Shown: piece by piece, positions 1 through 9,410 of the stretch | Numbering within the stretch: the first letter of the stretch is position 1 | Layout of the letters: every line of letters begins with the position of its first letter | Source of the DNA: Chelatococcus reniformis | GTDB lineage: Bacteria; Pseudomonadota; Alphaproteobacteria; Rhizobiales; Beijerinckiaceae | DNA length: 64,000 bases | Direction of reading: 5' to 3' | NCBI RefSeq assembly: GCF_014640075.1 | Contig: NZ_BMGG01000009.1 | Coordinates: 124,001 to 188,000, forward strand | Program-made: the position numbers and the translations under genes | The notes under the pieces: generated by a model | The model's database searches: none | The model's input: the letters and a program-made list of their open reading frames with translations, nothing else | Told to the model about the DNA's origin: nothing

Positions 1-308
1 AGCCAGTTCGGATCGTCGGCGAACAACTCCGGGTAGTGGACGCGGATCATGCCCGCGCACGATCCCGACGGCGCGACGACGTAGTCGAAGCCCGAAAAGG
101 TGCGAATCATCTGCTCGGCAATACTGCGCGCATTGGCACGATCACCGGAGTTATAGGCAGGCTGCCCACAGCAGGTCTGGCTCGGGACCTCGACGCGGCA
201 GCCAGCCTGCTCGAGCAGCTTGACGGCGGCGAAGCCGACCGAGGGCCGCATCAGGTCGACGAGGCACGTGACGAACAGGCCGACGCGGGGCCCGCTGGTC
301 TTTGGCAT
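1..308 (-). CDS. LutA/YkgE-like (Fe-S) oxidoreductase, N-terminal part
   Basis: Partial gene running off the left edge; 102 codons from the N-terminus are visible. The protein opens MPKTSGPRVGLFVTCLVDLM and carries the cysteine-rich motif CCGQPAYNSGD and later SGSCAGM, which is the pattern of the CCG-domain protein LutA/YkgE (subunit of the LutABC L-lactate oxidation complex; related to GlcF and HdrD). CCG domains bind iron-sulfur clusters and pass electrons from an oxidised organic acid. The start is the ATG at 308, preceded by a strong GGAGGAG ribosome site (314-320). Its LutB and LutC partners, if present, lie outside the window. A role in lactate use is from family knowledge; only the CCG fold is directly seen. 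Confidence 0.85.
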   Translation of the reverse strand, partial: MPKTSGPRVGLFVTCLVDLMRPSVGFAAVKLLEQAGCRVEVPSQTCCGQPAYNSGDRANARSIAEQMIRTFSGFDYVVAPSGSCAGMIRVHYPELFADDPNW

Positions 309-415
309 CCGTACTCCTCCAAACCTCGTGTGCGGTCTGCCCTACCGGGTGCGGCGCGACTGAAAGGGCCGATCCGAGCGGGGCGCTGCCGTTCGGCAGC
401 CTGGACTCGTTCTAT

Positions 416-441
416 CCGATCAGATGAGCATATCTGACCGG
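416..441. repeat. Intergenic palindrome, GATCAGAT class
   Basis: Inverted repeat with arms CCGATCAGAT and ATCTGACCGG around the loop GAGC, one mismatch. It lies in the spacer between the lutA-like gene and the cytochrome c gene and resembles the better-preserved copies near 9.03 kb and 34.4 kb. Confidence 0.55.
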
Positions 442-515
442 TAAATGCGCGGATCGCGCGCCGTGCGGATGGGAGGCCACGGCGACGGCCATCCCGTTCC
501 GTGCGGCGCCGGCCT

Positions 516-908
516 TCACGAGCCCGTCTTGCCGTCGGCGCCGAAGCGCTTGAGGTAGGCGACGAGATCGTCGATGTCCTTGTCGTTCTTGATGCCGACG
601 AAGATCATCTTGGTTCCGGGGATCTTCGCCTTTGGATCACGGATGTAGTCCTTGAAGGTGGCCTCGTCCCAGGTGAGATCCGACGCCTTGTTGGCTGCCG
701 AGTAGCTGTAGTTTGGGGCGGTGCCGGACTTGCGGCCGATCAGGCCGTTGAGCTCCGGGCCGACGAGGTTGCGGGCGCCTTCGCCGATCTGGTGGCAGGC
801 TCTGCACTTCAAGAAGACCTTCTCACCCGCCGCGGCGTCCTGGGCGAAGGCCGGGCTCGCCCCAGCGAGCAGGCCGGCGAGCACGAAAGCGGCAGTCAAG
901 CGATGCAT
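516..908 (-). CDS. Class I c-type cytochrome, periplasmic
   Basis: 130-residue small soluble cytochrome c, probably an electron shuttle in the periplasm (cytochrome c2/c550 type). Residues 1-22 form a signal peptide ending AFA|QD. The heme attachment motif CRACH is at residues 35-39, close to the N-terminus as in class I cytochromes, and Met101 in PGTKMIF is the likely sixth iron ligand. The final helix (KDIDDLVAYLKRF) is the usual C-terminal helix of the fold. GGAGG in the upstream leader supports the ATG at 908. It stands alone, with no oxidase or dehydrogenase gene beside it, so its partners cannot be inferred from context. Confidence 0.93.
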   Translation of the reverse strand: MHRLTAAFVLAGLLAGASPAFAQDAAAGEKVFLKCRACHQIGEGARNLVGPELNGLIGRKSGTAPNYSYSAANKASDLTWDEATFKDYIRDPKAKIPGTKMIFVGIKNDKDIDDLVAYLKRFGADGKTGS

Positions 909-1496
909 GGTCGGAGGTCTCCTGCGGCGCGCGACGCTCCGGGCGCATGGTGCCGGAGCGGGGTCTGGCGATCAGATGACGACGTCTGATCGGGCATGCC
1001 GGGGCGGTCGGTGCACGCCAGGCCGCACTGCGGCCGCACCCGGGGCGATCGCGTGCCCTTAGCATCCTGGAACCATTCCAGCGAGGCGGCATTTGTCGCG
1101 GTCAGACCGGCCATCACCGTCGGCGGCGGTGGGAGAGAGGCACCCGATCGCAGGGCAGGATTGGGAAGAAGGCGGTGCGCGTGGAAGGGGCAGGGGGGCG
1201 TCCGGCCGGGTGCGACGCACTGCGCACGGGCAGCAGACTCCGGCCCTGCGAGGCTCGGACCGCGGGATGCTCAGAGCGATCCGCCGGCGCGAAGGACAGC
1301 ATGCCGGCCCCGCTTCCACCCAAGCGCCCGCGACGCGGGGGACGGCCCAACTCTCGTGCCAAACACATTCCATTGTCCGCCCACATGCGCGCACGCGAGC
1401 GGAACAACACTCCAGTCCCTGGCCGCGACAGCCGGCCCGGCCGCTGCCCGAACCGTCGCGCGGCCGGCGGGACGTTCGCCCGCCCGCGCCCGTGTG
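909..1496. other. 588-bp intergenic region, no gene recognised
   Basis: GC-rich spacer between the cytochrome c gene and the histone-like gene. Overlapping open frames on both strands are arginine/proline-rich and look like GC shadows. The one structured element is a perfect palindrome at 969-992. I see no RNA gene here. Confidence 0.6.
969..992. repeat. Intergenic palindrome, GATCAGA class
   Basis: Perfect inverted repeat: CGATCAGA, 8-nt loop, TCTGATCG. It shares its arm sequence with the palindromes at 416-441, 9033-9079 and 34387-34430, so it belongs to the same family. Confidence 0.6.
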
Positions 1497-2294
1497 TCAG
1501 CCCTTGGCCGATAGGCCCGCGGGGAGGGCGCCGTTCGCCTTGGCCGAGACGGATCGGGTCGCCGCCTTCTTGGCAGCCGGCTTCTTCGCTGCGGCCGGAG
1601 CCTTGGTCTGGGGCGCCTTCGCTGCCGCTGCCTTGGGGGGCTTGGCGGGCGCGCTGACGTTCGTCGCCTCCGTGGCAGCCGCTGCCTTGGCTGCGGGCTT
1701 CTCAGCGGCCTTAGGCGCGCTCTTGGATGTGCTCTTAGAAGCGCTCTTGGGGGCGGTCTTCGCAGCGCCCTTGGGAGCGGCTTTCGCGGCTGGCTTGGCC
1801 GTTGCTTTCGCGCCCTTGGCCGTCGCCGGCTTGGCCGTAGCAGATTTGGCCGCAACAGACTTCGCCGCCACAGACTTCGCCGCAACTGGCTTGGCCGCGG
1901 CAGGCTTGGCCGCGGCAGGCTCGGCGGCGGCAGGTTTCTTGGCGGCAGGTTTCGTGGCGGACTTGGCCGTGGAGGATTTGGCCGTGGCAGGCTTTGCAGC
2001 AGCCGGCCTGGCGGCCGGCGCCTTGGCGGCCGGCGCCTTGGCGGCCGATACCTTCTTTGCCGAAGACTTGGCAGACGAGACCTTGCCGGTCACGGCCACG
2101 GCAACGGTGGCCTTGGCTTCCTTTACCTTCGCCGTCTTCTTCTCGGCAGACTTCGCGGCCTTCGCGACCGCAGGCTTGCTATCCTTCACACTCTTCGCCG
2201 CTTTGGTGGCCTTCTTCTCAGCTGCCGTCGAGGTGAGGGGCGCGTCCTTTGCGGCCGTCTTCTTGCCAGCCGCCTTCTCGCTTCCTTTTCCCAT
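1497..2294 (-). CDS. Histone H1-like lysine/alanine-rich DNA-binding protein
   Basis: 265 residues made almost only of alanine, lysine, proline, serine and threonine, with recurring units such as AAKPAAAKP, KSVAAKSVAAKS and KSASKSTSKSAPK. This composition matches the C-terminal tail of eukaryotic histone H1 and bacterial H1-like proteins (AlgP, HctB, BpH1), which bind and compact DNA through their positive charge. No folded domain is visible. The ATG at 2294 has GGAG nine bases upstream; an in-frame ATG at 2396 would add 34 unrelated residues and lacks such support. The repeats make the gene prone to length variation. A nucleoid role is inferred from composition. Confidence 0.8.
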   Translation of the reverse strand: MGKGSEKAAGKKTAAKDAPLTSTAAEKKATKAAKSVKDSKPAVAKAAKSAEKKTAKVKEAKATVAVAVTGKVSSAKSSAKKVSAAKAPAAKAPAARPAAAKPATAKSSTAKSATKPAAKKPAAAEPAAAKPAAAKPVAAKSVAAKSVAAKSATAKPATAKGAKATAKPAAKAAPKGAAKTAPKSASKSTSKSAPKAAEKPAAKAAAATEATNVSAPAKPPKAAAAKAPQTKAPAAAKKPAAKKAATRSVSAKANGALPAGLSAKG

Positions 2295-3073
2295 GTCGCT
2301 GAACTCCGTTCGCCTGTGGGGAGATGATCGATTGGCTCGCGGTTGCCCTTCCCGACCAAGCCAGCGTCCCGTGCGCCGGGCCCGGACGCCTGTCACGAAG
2401 CGCTACGGAAGACCTTTCCACTTTCAAGGGTTTTCGTATTCGCGCGCTTCGAGAGTAGGTTAGCATGCTTTACGAAGTGTTTCCAAATGACTTACTTTCG
2501 CGCGCTTGCGTCATCGCCGTCGTGCTGCGGCGGTGCATCTCTTGTATTTGAGGGGCCTAGTATATGAGAGTGTTCAAATTTCATGGCGCCCCGATGGCAA
2601 AGGATTGAAATCGATTGCTTTAGGGTGATGCCAAAAACCGCCGATGCGCACACGCGCCTCGCCCAGATAGAACTGAAATGTTCCATCGATTTGCAATGAA
2701 CGTTGAGGTGAAAGCGCGGCCATTACCATGAATATAGAAGTCGACGGAAGCAATCGTATGCGTCACGCTTAGGTCTGACGTGCTGCGTTCGCCGCGGGGT
2801 CGATCTCGGGCCGGCGCCCATCCGCCGATCCGGTAGCGGCCGGCAAGCCCGAATCGTTTGCCGGCGCTGGCCGTCGGACCCATTGCCGCCCCTCTCCATG
2901 GTGCCGCATGCGGGCGGGGCACGCCTGCGCGCGACCGGCCGTCGCCGTCCGTGCGCATTTGAGACGTCCCCGTCTCGCCATGGCTGGCAAATGCGGTGGC
3001 CGCCCTTATCTAGGGGATGTTTGCGCCGGAGCGCAGGGGACGCGCGGCCAAACATGATGAGGGAGAGCGTAAG
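2295..3073. other. Divergent intergenic region between H1-like and DUF2076 genes
   Basis: About 780 bp between two divergently read genes; the part from about 2440 to 2780 is clearly richer in A+T than its surroundings and so probably holds the promoters of both. I could not fix promoter hexamers. The open frames here lack ribosome sites and recognisable content. Confidence 0.5.
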
Positions 3074-3862
3074 ATGAATCCGCAGGAACGCGAGGTGATC
3101 ACCGGGATCTTTGACCGCCTCAAGCAGGCGGAAAGCGCCCCGCGTGATCCGGAAGCCGAACGCTACATTGCCGATCTGGTGGCGAGGCAGCCCTACGCGC
3201 CGTATGCCATGGCGCAGGCTGTCTACGTTCAGGAGCATGCGGTGCGCGAGTTGAGCGAGCGCAGCCAGGGGCTGGAGGCGCGCGTGCGCGACCTCGAGCA
3301 GCAGTTGGCGGCTCAGCCGCAGCAAGGGAGCGGCTTTCTCTCGGGCCTCTTCGGCGGCGCCCGGCCAGAGGCTGTGCCTCAGCGGACCAGCGTGCCGCCG
3401 ACGGGCGGTCAGCAGGGATGGCAGCCCGATTATCAACAGCAGGGTAATCCGCAGCCGCAGCAGGGTTATCCGCAGCAGGGCTACCAGCAGCCGCCAGCCC
3501 AGGGGCCTTGGGGCGGCCAGCAGGCCCGGCAGGGAGGCCCCTGGGGTGGCGCGCAGGCGCCCGGCATGTTTGGCGGCGGCGGTGGCGGTGGCTTCCTGAA
3601 GGGGGCGCTGGCCACCGCGGCGGGTGTTGCAGGCGGCGCCCTGCTGTTCGACGCGGCGAAGGGAATGTTCGGCGGCAACTCGAGTGCGACAGCGGCCGAA
3701 AGCTCGGGCTCCGGTTCCGGTGACCCGGCTCAGGCTGCTTCGAGCAACGATGCGGCCAACACCGCGTCGTTGCAGGACTCCGATTTCGGCGATCCCAACA
3801 TCCAGGATGCGTCGCTGGATGACAGCGACTTTGACGCGGGCGGCGGCGACGACTGGATTTGA
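3074..3862 (+). CDS. DUF2076 domain-containing protein
   Basis: 262 residues beginning MNPQEREVITGIFDRLKQAE, the diagnostic N-terminus of DUF2076 proteins. Order: an N-terminal helical domain with a predicted coiled coil (about residues 1-85); a Gln/Pro/Gly-rich low-complexity stretch of QQGYPQQGY-type repeats (about 95-165); a glycine/alanine-rich hydrophobic segment GFLKGALATAAGVAGGALLFD; and an acidic tail ending DSDFDAGGGDDWI. The function of the family is not known; some members are described as periplasmic or envelope-associated. The start at 3074 follows GGGAG; the in-frame ATG at 3017 has no such site. Confidence 0.85.
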   Translation: MNPQEREVITGIFDRLKQAESAPRDPEAERYIADLVARQPYAPYAMAQAVYVQEHAVRELSERSQGLEARVRDLEQQLAAQPQQGSGFLSGLFGGARPEAVPQRTSVPPTGGQQGWQPDYQQQGNPQPQQGYPQQGYQQPPAQGPWGGQQARQGGPWGGAQAPGMFGGGGGGGFLKGALATAAGVAGGALLFDAAKGMFGGNSSATAAESSGSGSGDPAQAASSNDAANTASLQDSDFGDPNIQDASLDDSDFDAGGGDDWI

Positions 3863-3892
3863 CGATCCGTCGCGGCAGCACCGCGCGGGACG

Positions 3893-3941
3893 AGCGCTTC
3901 GCGATTGGGTGGAAGCACCCAATCGCCGGGAAGCGCCTCCA
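3893..3941. repeat. Intergenic palindrome, GGGTGGAAGCACCC class
   Basis: Perfect 11-bp inverted repeat at 3901-3926 (GCGATTGGGTG, loop GAAG, CACCCAATCGC), extended by outer arms GAGCGCTT and AAGCGCCTC. It starts 31 bp after the DUF2076 stop and could double as its terminator. Same architecture as the hairpins at 9095-9138 and 34448-34495. Confidence 0.7.
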
Positions 3942-4040
3942 GGTTCAGAAGGCTATGAGCATTTCTGTGCCATCATTCCAACGGCGAAAGCATAGCCTCC
4001 CGCTCGGACGATCCGGGCGGGAGGCTGCGCGGCGGGGTCG

Positions 4041-4826
4041 TCACAACACGACGACGCGGGTCCCGACCCCCACGCGCGAGTAGAGATCCACGACGTCCTC
4101 GTTGGTCAGACGGATGCAACCGGACGAGACGTTGTGGCCGATCGTGTTCGGTTCGTTGGTGCCGTGGATGCGGTAGAGCGATGAGCCGAGATAGAGGGCA
4201 CGGGCGCCGAGCGGGTTCTCGGGACCGCCTTCCATGTGGACCGGCAGATCGGGACGACGCTTGCGCATCTCCGCCGGCGGGCGCCAGTCCGGCCACTCGC
4301 GCTTGGCGCTGACGGTCTGGACCCCGCGCCACTGAAAGCCCTCGCGTCCGACGCCGATGCCATAACGGACCGCCGTGCCGTCACCCTGGACCAGGTAGAG
4401 ATACTTGCGTCGCGTGTCGATGACGACGGTGCCGGCACCGTGCCGGCCGGGGTAGGCGACGGTTTGCCGGCGAAATTGCGGCGCAATCTCCTGCTCGGTG
4501 GACTCGATCATGCTGTCGTCCGGCAGCGAGGCCATGCCGCCACCGTAGTAGCCGCCGCCGATGTACTGGCCGTCCAGCGGCGGCGCCGTCTCGCGCGGCC
4601 CGCCGCTCAGCGCGCGCAAGTCGTTGGGCCCGTAGGTGCGTCGCGGCGCCGGCCGGCTCGGGCGGCGTGGCTCGTCGTAGCCGTCCGGTCCCGGGCCGTA
4701 GTCGTAACCATCGTCGCTGTCGGCGCCGGGTGGCGGCGCGCCCCAGAACTGCGCCTGGGCTGCCGTGGGGAGCGCGGGTACTCCCGCGAGCAGGATCAGG
4801 AGACCGAGCTTGATTCCGGGCGTCAT
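4041..4826 (-). CDS. L,D-transpeptidase (YkuD family)
   Basis: 261-residue exported enzyme that would form 3-3 peptidoglycan cross-links or attach proteins to peptidoglycan. Residues 1-25 are a signal peptide ending AAQAQ; a proline/glycine/aspartate-rich linker follows to about residue 110; the YkuD domain fills the C-terminal half. Its catalytic motif is complete: HGTNEP, then GHNVSSGCIRL, with the nucleophilic cysteine near residue 237 and the paired arginine two residues later. The ATG at 4826, with GAGG upstream, opens directly on the signal peptide; a longer in-frame start at 4952 would bury it. Monocistronic, facing the MarR gene in the same direction. Confidence 0.9.
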   Translation of the reverse strand: MTPGIKLGLLILLAGVPALPTAAQAQFWGAPPPGADSDDGYDYGPGPDGYDEPRRPSRPAPRRTYGPNDLRALSGGPRETAPPLDGQYIGGGYYGGGMASLPDDSMIESTEQEIAPQFRRQTVAYPGRHGAGTVVIDTRRKYLYLVQGDGTAVRYGIGVGREGFQWRGVQTVSAKREWPDWRPPAEMRKRRPDLPVHMEGGPENPLGARALYLGSSLYRIHGTNEPNTIGHNVSSGCIRLTNEDVVDLYSRVGVGTRVVVL

Positions 4827-4994
4827 CGTGGTGTCTCGACCTCGTTCCTCGCGTGTCTGTCGGAGAAGGGCCCCAAGGGCCCCTCGATTTGGCAGGGTGG
4901 GCAGAAAAGACGCCGAAACCTTGGCAGCAATGGCAGCGGACCTGCGCTGCACCCCGCGAACGCCCCGCCGCGCCCACGGTATTCCGCCGTCGTC

Positions 4995-5483
4995 CTATGC
5001 GACTTGCCGGGCCGCCTTGCGCAGGGCCTTCAGCGAGTCGCGCGTCTCGGTCCACACCTGCGGGCCGACGGACGCCTCGATCATGTCCTGAGCCTTCTTC
5101 CAGAGGGGCAGGGCGCGGGCCAGCGCAGCCCGGCCCTCAGGACTGAGCTCGTAAGCCACGGCGCGACCGGTGCCCTCGCGCGGAACGATGAGGCCGGCTT
5201 CCCTCAGAAGCTGGAGATTGCGGGTCAGCGTCGTCCGCTCGAACGCGAGCCGGTCGGCGAGGGTGCTGATCGAGCCGCAGATGCCCTGCTCGATGGCGGC
5301 GAGCAGCGACAGCTGCGTCACCTTCAGTCCGGACGGGCGCAGCAGCTCGTCGTAGACCCGCGTGAGCGCCCGCGCGGTCATGCGGGTGTGCAGGCATGCG
5401 CAGACGCGCCCCAGATGGGCAATGGTCGCGTTGTTCGCCGGCCGTGCGGGCTCGGCGGCCGTCTCGGGAGGCGTCGTGTTCAT
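4995..5483 (-). CDS. MarR family transcriptional regulator
   Basis: 162 residues with the MarR winged-helix arrangement: dimerisation helix, recognition region LKVTQLSLLAAIEQ..ISTLADRLAFERTTLTRNLQLL at about residues 55-95, and the wing REGTGRAVAYELSPEGRAAL. Such proteins are dimeric repressors that often answer to phenolic ligands or oxidants. The N-terminus contains a CACLHTR sequence whose cysteines might sense oxidation, but this is only a suggestion. The ATG at 5483 gives a normal family length; a longer frame runs to 5585. It is divergent from groES across a 290-bp gap, and its own target is not evident. Confidence 0.85.
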   Translation of the reverse strand: MNTTPPETAAEPARPANNATIAHLGRVCACLHTRMTARALTRVYDELLRPSGLKVTQLSLLAAIEQGICGSISTLADRLAFERTTLTRNLQLLREAGLIVPREGTGRAVAYELSPEGRAALARALPLWKKAQDMIEASVGPQVWTETRDSLKALRKAARQVA

Positions 5484-5650
5484 GCTATGACGATGGGTAT
5501 GCAAATGTGTTGCCGTCAAGTGCTCGCAGCGGCAAGCGGCAGATCGCAAGGCTGAAGCTATCCGATCATCAGGCGGCGCAGCCAAACGCCCGCCGCCGCA
5601 GCCGCCTGCCAGGCGCTCGCGGCAGGCTCAGCGTCTGCCCCCGACTCCGC

Positions 5651-5679
5651 TTGACAACCCATGGCCCGATGCCTAATTC
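5651..5679 (+). promoter_or_regulatory. Sigma70-like promoter of groESL
   Basis: A consensus -35 hexamer TTGACA (5651-5656), a 17-bp spacer and a weak -10 TAATTC (5674-5679) sit just before the CIRCE element, so transcription would begin at its left edge. This is the usual alphaproteobacterial groESL arrangement. Confidence 0.65.
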
Positions 5680-5689
5680 GGCAGTGCCG

Positions 5690-5716
5690 TTAGCACTCAT
5701 CAACGGACAGTGCTAG
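5690..5716 (+). promoter_or_regulatory. CIRCE operator (HrcA binding site)
   Basis: TTAGCACTC, nine-base spacer, CAGTGCTAG. This differs from the CIRCE consensus (TTAGCACTC-N9-GAGTGCTAA) at only two positions, both in the right arm. It lies between the promoter and groES, so the HrcA repressor would block groESL at normal temperature. hrcA itself is not in this window. Confidence 0.93.
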
Positions 5717-5773
5717 TAGCAAGATTTCTGGACATATGCGCCTCACGGCGCTCCATCAAGAGGACACGGTCCC

Positions 5774-6064
5774 ATGAATTTCCGTCCGCTGCATGATCGC
5801 GTCGTCGTCCGTCGCATCGAGGGCGAGGAGAAGACGAAGGGGGGCATCATCATCCCCGATACCGCCAAGGAGAAGCCGCAAGAGGGCGAGATCGTGGCTG
5901 TCGGCCCCGGCGCCCGCGACGAGGACGGCAAGCTGATCGCCCTCGATGTCAAGGCCGGTGATCGTGTGCTCTTCGGCAAGTGGTCGGGCACCGAGGTCAA
6001 GATCGATGGGGAGGACCTTCTCATCATGAAGGAGTCCGACATCATGGGCGTCATCGCCGCCTGA
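5774..6064 (+). CDS. groES: Co-chaperonin GroES
   Basis: 96-residue Cpn10 that caps the GroEL cavity during ATP-driven protein folding in the cytoplasm. The N-terminus [39 protein letters not shown] is the classic GroES strand plus mobile loop (GGIIIP), and the C-terminus [14 protein letters not shown] is conserved. It is the first gene of a two-gene operon with groEL 48 bp downstream, behind a TTGACA promoter and CIRCE operator. An overlapping long minus-strand open frame across groESL is a codon-bias shadow. Confidence 0.98.
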   Translation: MNFRPLHDRVVVRRIEGEEKTKGGIIIPDTAKEKPQEGEIVAVGPGARDEDGKLIALDVKAGDRVLFGKWSGTEVKIDGEDLLIMKESDIMGVIAA

Positions 6065-6109
6065 GCCTCGGATCCGATCATTCCCCCAAATTTTCCTGAA
6101 TTGGAGTAG

Positions 6110-7750
<1,641 letters not shown>

Positions 7751-7763
7751 GCCATCCGCGACG

Positions 7764-7840
7764 TCCGGAGCCGGCTTGCCGGCTCCGGGCCAACAGACGC
7801 AAAGAAGCCCCGGAGCTCGCTTCGGGGCTTCCTTGCGTCT
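7764..7840 (+). terminator. Tandem hairpins after groEL
   Basis: Two stem-loops in succession. The first is TCCGGAGCCGGC/GCCGGCTCCGG-type around 7765-7788. The second, 7795-7840, is a long stem: outer arms AGACGCAA and TTGCGTCT, inner arms GAAGCCCCG and CGGGGCTTC. There is no clear run of T, so termination or 3'-end protection of the groESL message is an inference from position and strength. Confidence 0.7.
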
Positions 7841-8018
7841 GGGAACGCTGAAGCTGGAGATTTGGAACCGTCGGAACGGCTCCGCTCCATGGGCCGATCC
7901 CATCCCATCAGAGCCGATCCGGGGCCGGAGGCGCGGCGCCGCGCCGGTTTGCCAACCTTCGCCGAAGCGCCTAGAACGGCTGCCGACAATCCCCTTCTGT
8001 GGAACCAGCAGGCCCTCC

Positions 8019-8129
8019 ATGAGCGATCACAGCGATCACATCGACAGCCCGATCGGCGGCATCTTCGTCTCGGGCGTCCTCGGCCTGATCATCTGTCTGG
8101 TCCTCGGCCTGCATACCTTCATGAGGTGA
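8019..8129 (+). CDS. Small single-pass membrane protein (36 aa)
   Basis: A 37-codon frame: MSDHSDHIDSPIGG, then one hydrophobic helix GIFVSGVLGLIICLVLGLH and a short positive end TFMR. The composition (histidine/aspartate-rich head, one clean transmembrane segment) is unlike the arginine/proline-rich shadows around it, which is the main reason to believe it. The ribosome site is weak. I do not recognise the family; short proteins like this often sit in respiratory or transport complexes, but nothing here shows that. It lies between the groEL terminator and an opposing oxygenase gene. Confidence 0.6.
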   Translation: MSDHSDHIDSPIGGIFVSGVLGLIICLVLGLHTFMR

Positions 8130-8177
8130 TGTCCGTGGCCGGCTGATGGGCGGGCCGAGACCGGCCAGGCCGGTGAG

Positions 8178-8807
8178 CTACCGCCCGAAGATGCCCTTCA
8201 GCCGCTGCGCGAAGGAATTGCGCCGCTTCTTGCGCTCCAGCTCGTCCGCATCCCGAATCCAGGCGATCTGCACGACCCGGCGTTCGCCGACGAACGGGCG
8301 GTGGCCGTGCCAGGAGTTGTCGGCCCGCAGGAAGCCGAAGACGGTGCCCATGACCGGCGGCACCTCGACCTTGTAGGGCTCGAAGTTCTGCCCGTCATAG
8401 AGCACGCGCAGACGGCCGCCGTCGCCCGCGTTCCAGGCATCGTTCATGTAGACGAGCATGGTCATGACCTTCGACGGCCCGTCGGTGTGGATAGCACCGT
8501 ACTTGGGCTGCGACTTCTTCATGATCGTGGTCAGTCGGGGGAAGGTCGTCAGATCCTGTCCCCACTTTTCCGAGATCACCCGGGTCAGCTCGTCGCTCTC
8601 CAGCTCATCGATCAAGGTCTTGAAGGTGCCCTTGAGCTGCACCTCGTCGACGGTGAGGTAGCCCGGCTTATCGATGTTGGGAAAATCCCGGCGCAGGTCG
8701 TCGATGGCTTCGGACTTCAGCAGATTCTCGCCCAGGAAGTAGTCATAGGGCTCGTTCGACTGGGCGGCGGTGCGGATCGCCGCGGGGTTGATCAAGGTCA
8801 GCGCCAT
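8178..8807 (-). CDS. 2OG-Fe(II) oxygenase superfamily protein
   Basis: 209-residue protein with a double-stranded beta-helix core. The iron facial triad is visible as HTD in AIHTDGPSKVMTMLVYMND and a distal His in RADNSWHGHRPFVGERRVVQIAWI, with the following Arg placed to bind 2-oxoglutarate. Between them is GDGGRLRVLYDG, as in prolyl-hydroxylase-like oxygenases (PF13640 type). The substrate cannot be told. AGGAGATATTTC precedes the ATG at 8807, giving strong support for the start. The basic C-terminus (RKKRRNSFAQRLKGIFGR) is conserved in bacterial relatives whose genes often lie near surface-polysaccharide genes, but no such gene is close here. Confidence 0.85.
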   Translation of the reverse strand: MALTLINPAAIRTAAQSNEPYDYFLGENLLKSEAIDDLRRDFPNIDKPGYLTVDEVQLKGTFKTLIDELESDELTRVISEKWGQDLTTFPRLTTIMKKSQPKYGAIHTDGPSKVMTMLVYMNDAWNAGDGGRLRVLYDGQNFEPYKVEVPPVMGTVFGFLRADNSWHGHRPFVGERRVVQIAWIRDADELERKKRRNSFAQRLKGIFGR

Positions 8808-9410
8808 GAAATATCTCCTCTTGCGCCTGCCCCCGGCATTGGCCGACTGGCCCGGGCCGGTTGATCGAGGGGGCGGCGGAGCGAAAATCGGGCGAATTCC
8901 CGTCGCGGCGCCCGGCGGGGCGGTCGCGGAAGATGCGCCAGCGTGGTGGAGGTGAAGTTCCTGTCCTTTTCAAGGCGTCAGTGTTCGGAAGATCGAGAAA
9001 GGCCCTGAATTCAAGGGGTTCTAATCTGCCTAGAGCATTTCCCGATCAGATGGAATCATCTGATCGGTTAGAAATGCTCCAAGTCTTTAATCTGGAGCGC
9101 TTCTTGATCGGGTGGTTGCACCCGATCAAGAAGCGCTCTAGCCGAGCGCCGCGTGTCGCGGCTATACCGCCGATGACCCGGCTTCGACAAGCGCATCGGC
9201 CGCGCGGTCGCGCCCGAGCGGGTGCGGCGCCGGGCAGCGGGCCGCGCTCACTCCAGTCCGCCCGCCTCCGTACTGCCATGTTGCAGGCCTTCACCGCTCT
9301 CTGCATTTTGTTGTTGCCGCCGGTGTTGGCATCCGGCCCGAGCGTCCCGCCCTTTCTCGCTCGCCCGGCGCGGCCCGCCGCGGCGGGCCCATGACCGGAA
9401 CCACCGCCCG
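8808..9410. other. 603-bp divergent intergenic region with palindromic repeats
   Basis: Separates the oxygenase (minus) from the ABC transporter (plus) and must hold both promoters. Its right half contains the best-preserved pair of the window's palindromic repeats (9033-9138). I see no convincing gene in it. Confidence 0.6.
9033..9138. repeat. Paired intergenic palindromes (best-preserved copy)
   Basis: Two hairpins in tandem. The first (9033-9079) has outer arms GAGCATTT/AAATGCTC and inner arms CCGATCAGAT/ATCTGATCGG. The second (9095-9138) is a perfect 20-bp inverted repeat opening GAGCGCTTCTTGATCGGGTG around the loop GTTG. A conserved linker reading TTTAATCTG joins them. The unit is bordered by CTAGAGC on the left and GCTCTAG on the right. 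The same two-hairpin plan, with the same linker ending in ATCTG, returns at 34387-34495. Confidence 0.9.

Noticed and set aside
2492..2686. 64-residue frame in the A+T-rich divergent region
   Set aside because: No ribosome site, no recognisable features; more likely promoter DNA.
9033..9138. CRISPR array or insertion-sequence ends
   Set aside because: The hairpins are not regularly spaced direct repeats, no cas gene is present, and no transposase lies between any pair.
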